This document shows positions 58,383-64,000 of a DNA stretch of 64,000 nucleotides, one piece after another. The notes beneath the pieces are model-generated. The model saw only the letters and a program-made list of their open reading frames with translations, ran no database searches and was not told the origin of the DNA. The translations under genes and the position numbers were made by a program. Source of the DNA: Ajuga chamaepitys (taxonomy: Eukaryota > Streptophyta > Magnoliopsida > Lamiales > Lamiaceae); the NCBI GenBank assembly GCA_958295605.1, contig OY282503.1, positions 23,529,705-23,593,704 on the forward strand, given 5' to 3'. Each line of letters starts with the position of its first letter. Positions within the stretch are counted from its first letter, which is position 1.

Positions 58383-60041
58383 GGAAAACTGGTTTAAATG
58401 CCCCGTATATTTTTCATAAATAGTTACATGTCCCCTATGTTTTGGCATTTTAAAAATTGCCCTCTATATTACAATAAATTATTTAAAATGTCCTGAAATG
58501 GGCTAAACCTGTAAATCGGTAGGTAAACGCTGACATGGTTGGTGACTTGATGATGTGGATCATTTTTTACCTACTATTCACTAGAAAACAACAGTTTGGT
58601 AAAAACAATTTATATGCCACGTCATTAATGTGTTGAGGGAAAATTACCGTATTTTCCTCCAATCTCCACTCTCTTCAAGCCGTATCTATAAAATGGAGGA
58701 CCAACTCCCTCCTTATGGTGCCGACCATAAAATTTTAGAATAACCCAATTTTGTGTGGCCGCCGAGATATCAAGATTGGTTTATTCTGAAATTTACTAAA
58801 ATGCATTTGGTTGCTGTTGTGATGATTTGTCATGTTTATTTATTCGATGTATAACATGACAAAAACCATACAGATCGTAACAAATGGATATGTTGACTTT
58901 CATATATAAAGCCATTATGCAAATTGCAAATGAAGTACTGATTTATGTGGTATGGAAGTCGTTACCAAGACCATTTTGGTTTAGATAGTCTTGATTTTCA
59001 GACCCTAGAATTTTTATTGTAGTGTTAATTCTATCCATTAGATTTAAATATGAAAGTGAAACGACGACTTAGTTTACGTATAAAATTTACATTGCTTGAG
59101 ATTCTCCCTACATATGAAAATGATTTTCTTGGTCAACTGCTTAATGATTCTCAGGTCCGCTGATTCTAAGCCTTTTGTATACTATTGTCAGATTGAAATC
59201 ACTAGAGAAATGCCCTTACTTGAGAATCCATATAATCTTGACCAACGTTGCTCGAGTAGTTCCTGCCAAAGAAAAATTCACCAATTTTTTTTAAGATTCC
59301 ATATACGTTCCCATAAAATCAACACCCTATGACTTTGTGTTGTTTACAGATCTTGATCCAACTAAACTTGTGGTATTAGCTTTAGCTGACGCACTATCCT
59401 CGACAACACCAAATGCAACAGCACCAGCCTCTGGATAGTAGAGCCCAACCTCGTCTATGGCGGTCGATGAGGAGCCTATTCCCCCTCGAGCATTTGAATA
59501 TACCTTGTAGTGTTTCCACATATTTGTTGGTGATAAGTCTTGATTGATTTGGGCCAGGCTAGCTTTATGGGTTACCGAGATATAAAAAATTGGGTTATAT
59601 GAATTTTTTTTAAATGAATTTGTCTGCTACAGTGATGATTTGGTTATCTTGGCTGCTGCACAAAATTGGGTTGTTCTGAAATTTTCTAGTTGCGTTGCAA
59701 CAAGAAGGAGAAGGGAGTTGGTCCTCCATTTTATAGATAGGGCTTGAAAAGAGTGGAGATTGGAGGAAAATGGGTTAATTTTCCCTCTTAAACATTAATG
59801 ACATGACATATAATTTCTTTTTTTACCAAACTGCTATTTTCTAGTGAATAGCAGGTTAAAAGCGGATCCACATCATCAAGTCACCAACCCCGTCAGTGGT
59901 TACCTACTAATTTACAGACTATAGCCGGTTTCAAGATATTTTAGACAATTTTTTGAAATATGGAGGGCATTTTTAGAAATGTCAACATAGAGGACGTGTA
60001 ACTAATTATGAGAAACATACAGGACATGTAAACCAATTTCC
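58383..60041. mobile_element. Mutator-like element with ~328-bp inverted repeats
   Basis: The left arm (58383-58710, GGAAAACTGGTTTAAATGCC...) and right arm (59713-60041, read inversely GGAAATTGGTTTACATGTCC...) match at roughly 80% or more over their length. The interior is about 1 kb and has no transposase. A directly repeated block of about 80 bp (near 58765-58840 and 59570-59645) shares GCCGAGATAT and GTGATGATTTG. No convincing 9-bp duplication is seen. Long arms suggest a MULE, but the class stays open without the duplication. Confidence 0.7.
59327..59521 (-). other. Short antisense reading frame in the MULE interior
   Basis: A 64-codon frame begins MWKHYKVYSNARGGIGSSS and continues VGLYYPEAGAVAFGVVE. 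Its composition is more protein-like than its surroundings, but I recognise no family. It could be a captured exon or chance. Confidence 0.2.
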
Positions 60042-60059
60042 ACTAATAATTGGAGAATA

Positions 60060-60379
60060 AAGTGTGAAAGACAACAATAGTAATTGTTGTCTATTACCTA
60101 AAGACAACATTTCTAAATCGTTGTATATCAACATTGTCAAAGTTAAAAGTGGATTTAACAGCACTCATTTTGTTCTAAGACAATGACGTGTAACAATTGT
60201 CTAAGTTAAAAGATAACATTTTTAAACCATAGCATGAGCATTATCTTTTTGTAGAAAGACAATGAATAAGAATTGTTGTCTATTTATTAGGTAAAAGACA
60301 ACACTGGATTCAACAACACTGGTTTTTTTTCAAATTCAATGAATAAAAACCGTTGTTTATCACCAATTCTGTTGTAGTG
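60060..60379. mobile_element. CACTA-type terminus (right end) with subterminal repeats
   Basis: Ends ...CACCAATTCTGTTGTAGTG; the inverse, CACTACAACAGAATTGG, is a CACTA-type terminal repeat. Upstream, variants of AGACAACAATTGTTGTCT recur at least five times in both orientations, like the subterminal binding sites of En/Spm elements. No matching left terminus was found in the window. Confidence 0.5.
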
Positions 60380-60559
60380 TTATCCAATTATTTTCTTTTT
60401 ATTACTTTTTAATCTTTATCATAGTCAAGCTTTATGACATGTATTTTCCTATTATCTAGTAAAGGGCATGCAATGAAAATTGACATACCAAATAAACGTG
60501 CTATGCATGCTAAAACGTACTTTGGGGTGTTACAGAGCCATTAGGATGCAAGCAAACCT
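60380..60559. other. Short spacer, nothing recognised
   Basis: AT-rich, between the CACTA end and the copia E gag relic. Confidence 0.4.
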
Positions 60560-62748
60560 TTCATCTATGCATGATGAATTATGAACCATCGTTACAGAAG
60601 GTCCCACCAATATTCGTGAAGTTGAATACAACTGCTAGAATGGATGGTGACCCAACACCTCCTCTCATGGTGGAAAAAATATATTATGTATGGACTACTT
60701 ACAATTGAAAGAGATCCAATTTGGATAATTTGGCAAAGAATGCTCTCTTTGCCACATTGGACAAATGACTATAGTAAAGTCAAAGAGTGCAAGATTGCAA
60801 CATCCATTTGGGATTTGCTAAGAGAGAGATGCATAGGCTCTTCGTGAGAGTAGAGTTAAAACTACAACTCTGAACTTCAAGCTCTTTAAGGAAAAACATG
60901 AGAGTCTCTAAACGAAATATATGTGAGGTTTATAGCAATTTTCAATGAGTTTGACACCTTTGGGAAAGTTTACACCCAAAAAGGGCTACTAAGGGCTCTC
61001 ATATCAAATTGGGATGTTAAAACTATTCTTATGAGGAGTTCTAAGAAGCTTTGTGGAAAAAAACATCCATGGACTCTTCTTTGACCTCAAATCCTTTGAA
61101 TAAGGAATTTATCTAAGAATGAGGAAAAACACAGAAAATGGTGTTGTTATCAAAGCTCGGGTAGCCAACAACGTGAATCAGTAACTACAAATGGTTCTTG
61201 TAACCACCATCGCTCCACAACATCAACCCAAGTTACTATTGTTGAGGATTTCAAGCAAGATGAGATGGGACTTCATATGAAGAAATTTACATATGATTCA
61301 TGAAGATGAATCCTAGAGCCAATATCCAAGTCCTAGAACCCAGGCTTACAGATTTCCCGTAGACAACAAAGGATGTTGGAGATCTTTGTTAAAACTATAG
61401 AAAACTTGGACACTTTACTGAAGGATGCCGACATCCTAAGGTGTACAAGTACCCTAAAGATTTCAGGAAGCAAGGAAGAGAGAAGAGGATGATTGAGAAA
61501 GGTTTACTAAAAGCGTTCCTAGGAGGCAGAGCAGCAATCAGGGCCATCCCGCTTGCTTGAAGGGAACCTGTAACTGGTGAAGAATGAGACTTCGACAGTA
61601 ATTCTTCATACTTTGCTAATGAAGTGCTAGTTTACCTTATGGAAAATTAAGTGGATCATTATGAAGAGGTAGTTTCTCCCCTCCCATCTTCACGAACTGA
61701 GAATGTAGAGACTAAAACCTTACTCATTTTGTTCAGACAGATTATGGTTGACTTTGACCTAGTCAAATAGTCATATGAAGAGTTGAAAGCTGAAAACTTG
61801 CAACTTCTTAGAGTGATAAAATGCTTACAACTGAAGTTAAAAACTTACAGCTCAAGCCACGAATGTGGCTATCTTCGAAGGAACTTTTGAATAGTCTCTA
61901 ATCATTTGAGAAAGAATAAAAGGGAATTGGTGTCTGTTATCAAGATTTTTAGTACACCATCATGAAATATAGATGAAATACTGAATGTTCAGAGAAATCT
62001 GTGTGATATGAGAAGGAAAGGTTTCTCTGATACAATTTCAACCGTCAAGTACCTAATACACCTAATGACATTCCAACTATGAGTACTAAAGAGAAACATA
62101 CGGTCCTTGAATAGAGATAGTCAATGTATCTGTAGTGCCATCTAATCTGAAGTCAAAATGGAAATCTAATAAGTGGAGGTCACCTTCTATAAACAGATTA
62201 GGCAACCTCACTATAGGAAATTAGAGCTTACAACAATAACCTTCAACAACCTTTATCTATAAAGCATAATACCAACCATGTTGTTCAAAAGTAAAGTAGG
62301 CAACATAAAGGTAAAAAAAAACTAAGGATTACCATTTTAGAGAAATTCAAGAGTTTTCATAAAAAATGGATGAAACTATCTTAGTGTGTCTAAGCTTAGA
62401 AATCAATCTGCCTACGATAGACCTAAAATGAGAACCCATCAAAGACGTACAACAACCAAGCTGGAACCATAAAAATTGTCTGTTGTTGAAGAAGGAAACC
62501 AATAGTACTTACAACAACCTGATGTAAGTAAAATATGGGTTCCAAGAGAGGTTAATGATCGAGGACCCTTGCCGCAATAGGTACCTAAGTCCTCTTGATT
62601 GTCTTGCAAGTCAAGTTTCCATATGGCCGTAATGGTATCTGGTACATTGATAGTGGATGTGATAGATATTTGATTGGCAACACGGAGTCACTGAGAGACT
62701 TTAAAGGCTGCAGAGGACCAAATTTGGTTTTTTGGTGACATCACTACT
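60560..62748 (+). pseudogene. Copia E gag and protease relic (SIRE-like gag)
   Basis: In changing frames the text follows a UBN2-type gag: KNALFATLD and CKIATSIWDLLRERC (about 60735-60830), ESRVKTTTLNFKLFKEKHES, LGKFTPKKGY. Later a knuckle-like YRKLGHFTEGC (about 61395) has lost Cys residues. It is followed by a Glu/Lys-rich stretch (YEELKAENLQLLRVIKCLQ, about 61790) and a protease core WYIDSGCDRYLIGNTESLRD (about 62638). The relic stops where the CACTA terminus at 62749 begins. There are no LTRs in view and many stops; it is old. Confidence 0.7.
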
Positions 62749-63150
62749 ATAAAAAATTAAAAGATTACGGTCAATAACCATAGTTAAATGGGTAGTGCAA
62801 TCGTGGTAGTAGTGGTAGACCAACCACCAATAGCTATGATTAATGAACCTTAGTAATTAACAATAAATAATACATTGATAAGCATCGTAATAGTTGCATC
62901 AACGAATATGGTATGTATGGCCATGGTTGGTGATTTTCTTCGACTTTGGCCTGAGCCGTAGTAATTCACGATAAAGACTAAGGTTGGTTACTGTTGTCGT
63001 AATAGTAGCATCTACACTACAATATTTATGACCACGGTTGGTGACTTTCTTTGAAGACGATATGAACAATAGTTATAAAACATAAAGGTCGTTTCCTTTT
63101 TCATAAACAATGGTTTACATCCGTTATTGTAGATGATGCTCTTTTATAAT
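62749..63150. mobile_element. CACTA-type terminus (left end), element continues right
   Basis: CACTACTATAAAAAATT abuts the broken copia E protease. Within the next 350 bp, related phrases recur: CCATGGTTGGTGATTTTCTT, CCACGGTTGGTGACTTTCTT, GGTTGGTTACTG and GTCGTAATAGTAGCATC. These look like subterminal repeats. The other end is not seen before 64000. Confidence 0.5.
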
Positions 63151-64000
63151 TTTTTTTTTCTATATTTCTATTTTCTTTTCTAATTTATATATATATTTAT
63201 ATATATATATACATATAACATAAATTAATATTTATGTATGTTGATTAATCTACAATAACATATAACAATAAACCAAATTTCATAACACACCATGAAAATT
63301 GAATGACAACAAATATTTATGACGACTCAAATCATGTGCATAAAATTATCTTAAGTAATACATGGTACAAAAGTACATTTTGTTCTAAAAGCAAGCTGAA
63401 TATTTTAATTATGGCCTTATTTGGCTAAAAGAGCTTAAGTACAAAGCTCTAGTCTCTATAAATATCAGAAGCTAAAAGCACTTTAAACTTTTTAAGTATC
63501 GAAAATAACTTAACCTTTTCAGTTAAGGGGTTTTCCAAACTGCTTTGGGTAAGGGACAAGCATTTTCAAGGAAAAGGACAAGAATAAATACTTTAACCAA
63601 CAGTCTTGTTTGAAGTGCAATTTAGCTCTAGAAAAATCCAATTCCTATCTTCTATAATCATCCACACTATGTGACAATTTGGCTCACTCCAACAACATTC
63701 TTGTAAATTGAAGAACTATCATAAAATTCGAAATAACTCAAACTCTAAGTACAACAACAATGACACTGAAACCAGGATTTAAAAACCAAATAACTTAAAC
63801 TATAAGTACAACAACATCTGGAAAAACGATGAATAATAACAGAGGTAGATTGAAAAGCAATAACAAAATTCGAAATTTTCAAATAGCAGTGATAATGAAT
63901 TGAAGAGCAAGAACAACTAAGATCAAGAATAATCAATTATAAGATCAATAAACTAACAATACAAGAAGTTAATAGAATGCCAAGAACACCTATGATCTAA
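63151..64000. other. AT-rich DNA to the window end
   Basis: A TA microsatellite occurs near 63185-63220, then non-coding AT-rich sequence. Around 63415-63600 the phrase GGCCTTATTTGGCTAAAAGAGCTT and the run of AGCTTAAG-type words recall a hAT-like MITE, but no partner end was found. No gene. Confidence 0.4.

Overview
This window reads as nuclear DNA of a flowering plant, from a repeat-rich region between genes. The evidence is plant-specific transposon families (CACTA/En-Spm TNP2, Ty1/copia, Ty3/gypsy of the Tat and Athila types, Mutator-like elements, Stowaway and hAT-like MITEs), AT-rich intergenic DNA and the absence of any bacterial or organellar gene arrangement. The species cannot be told from the sequence. 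I find no intact host gene. The only probable host-gene relic is a two-exon fragment resembling a pectin acetylesterase, about 340 bp upstream of the first copia element.

Layout. 1-4446: part of a decayed CACTA transposon on the minus strand. 4803-5030: Stowaway MITE. 5033-9080: AT-rich DNA without genes. 9081-9525: pectin acetylesterase-like fragment. 9865-27281: copia element A, itself interrupted by a Mutator-like element (10332-11655, 9-bp duplication) and by a complete Tat-type gypsy element (14123-25193, 5-bp duplication). 28201-41675: a hAT-like MITE split by copia B (28275-40966), which is in turn split by an Athila-type gypsy element on the minus strand (29253-37008). 42934-50913: copia C, minus strand. 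50974-56531: copia D, split by a probable solo LTR (54604-55856). 56537-58382: simple repeats and a G-rich tract. 58383-60041: Mutator-like element with arms of about 328 bp. 60060-60379: a CACTA terminus. 60560-62748: relic of a fifth copia gag and protease. 62749 onward: a second CACTA terminus.

Relationships. Both LTRs, the primer-binding site and the target-site duplication can be placed to the base for Athila, Tat, copia A, copia B and copia C, so the order of insertion can be read directly. By eye the Athila LTRs differ least (about 1.7%), the Tat LTRs by about 4%, and the LTRs of the older host copia A by more. Every polyprotein is broken by stops, frameshifts or deletions. Reverse transcriptase is hit repeatedly: it is absent from Athila, deleted from copia B, has lost its YVDD motif in copia C, and carries an active-site substitution in Tat.

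The two most notable signals are: (1) an antisense, spliced gene inside the Tat element (24026 down to 21048) with its own TATA box and three in-phase GT-AG introns, encoding a Transposase_28-like region followed by basic and coiled-coil regions; and (2) in the Athila element, arrays of a 12-14-bp palindrome (consensus GACACGGCCGTGTT) arranged in pairs always exactly 22 bp apart, present in both LTRs and the internal DNA.
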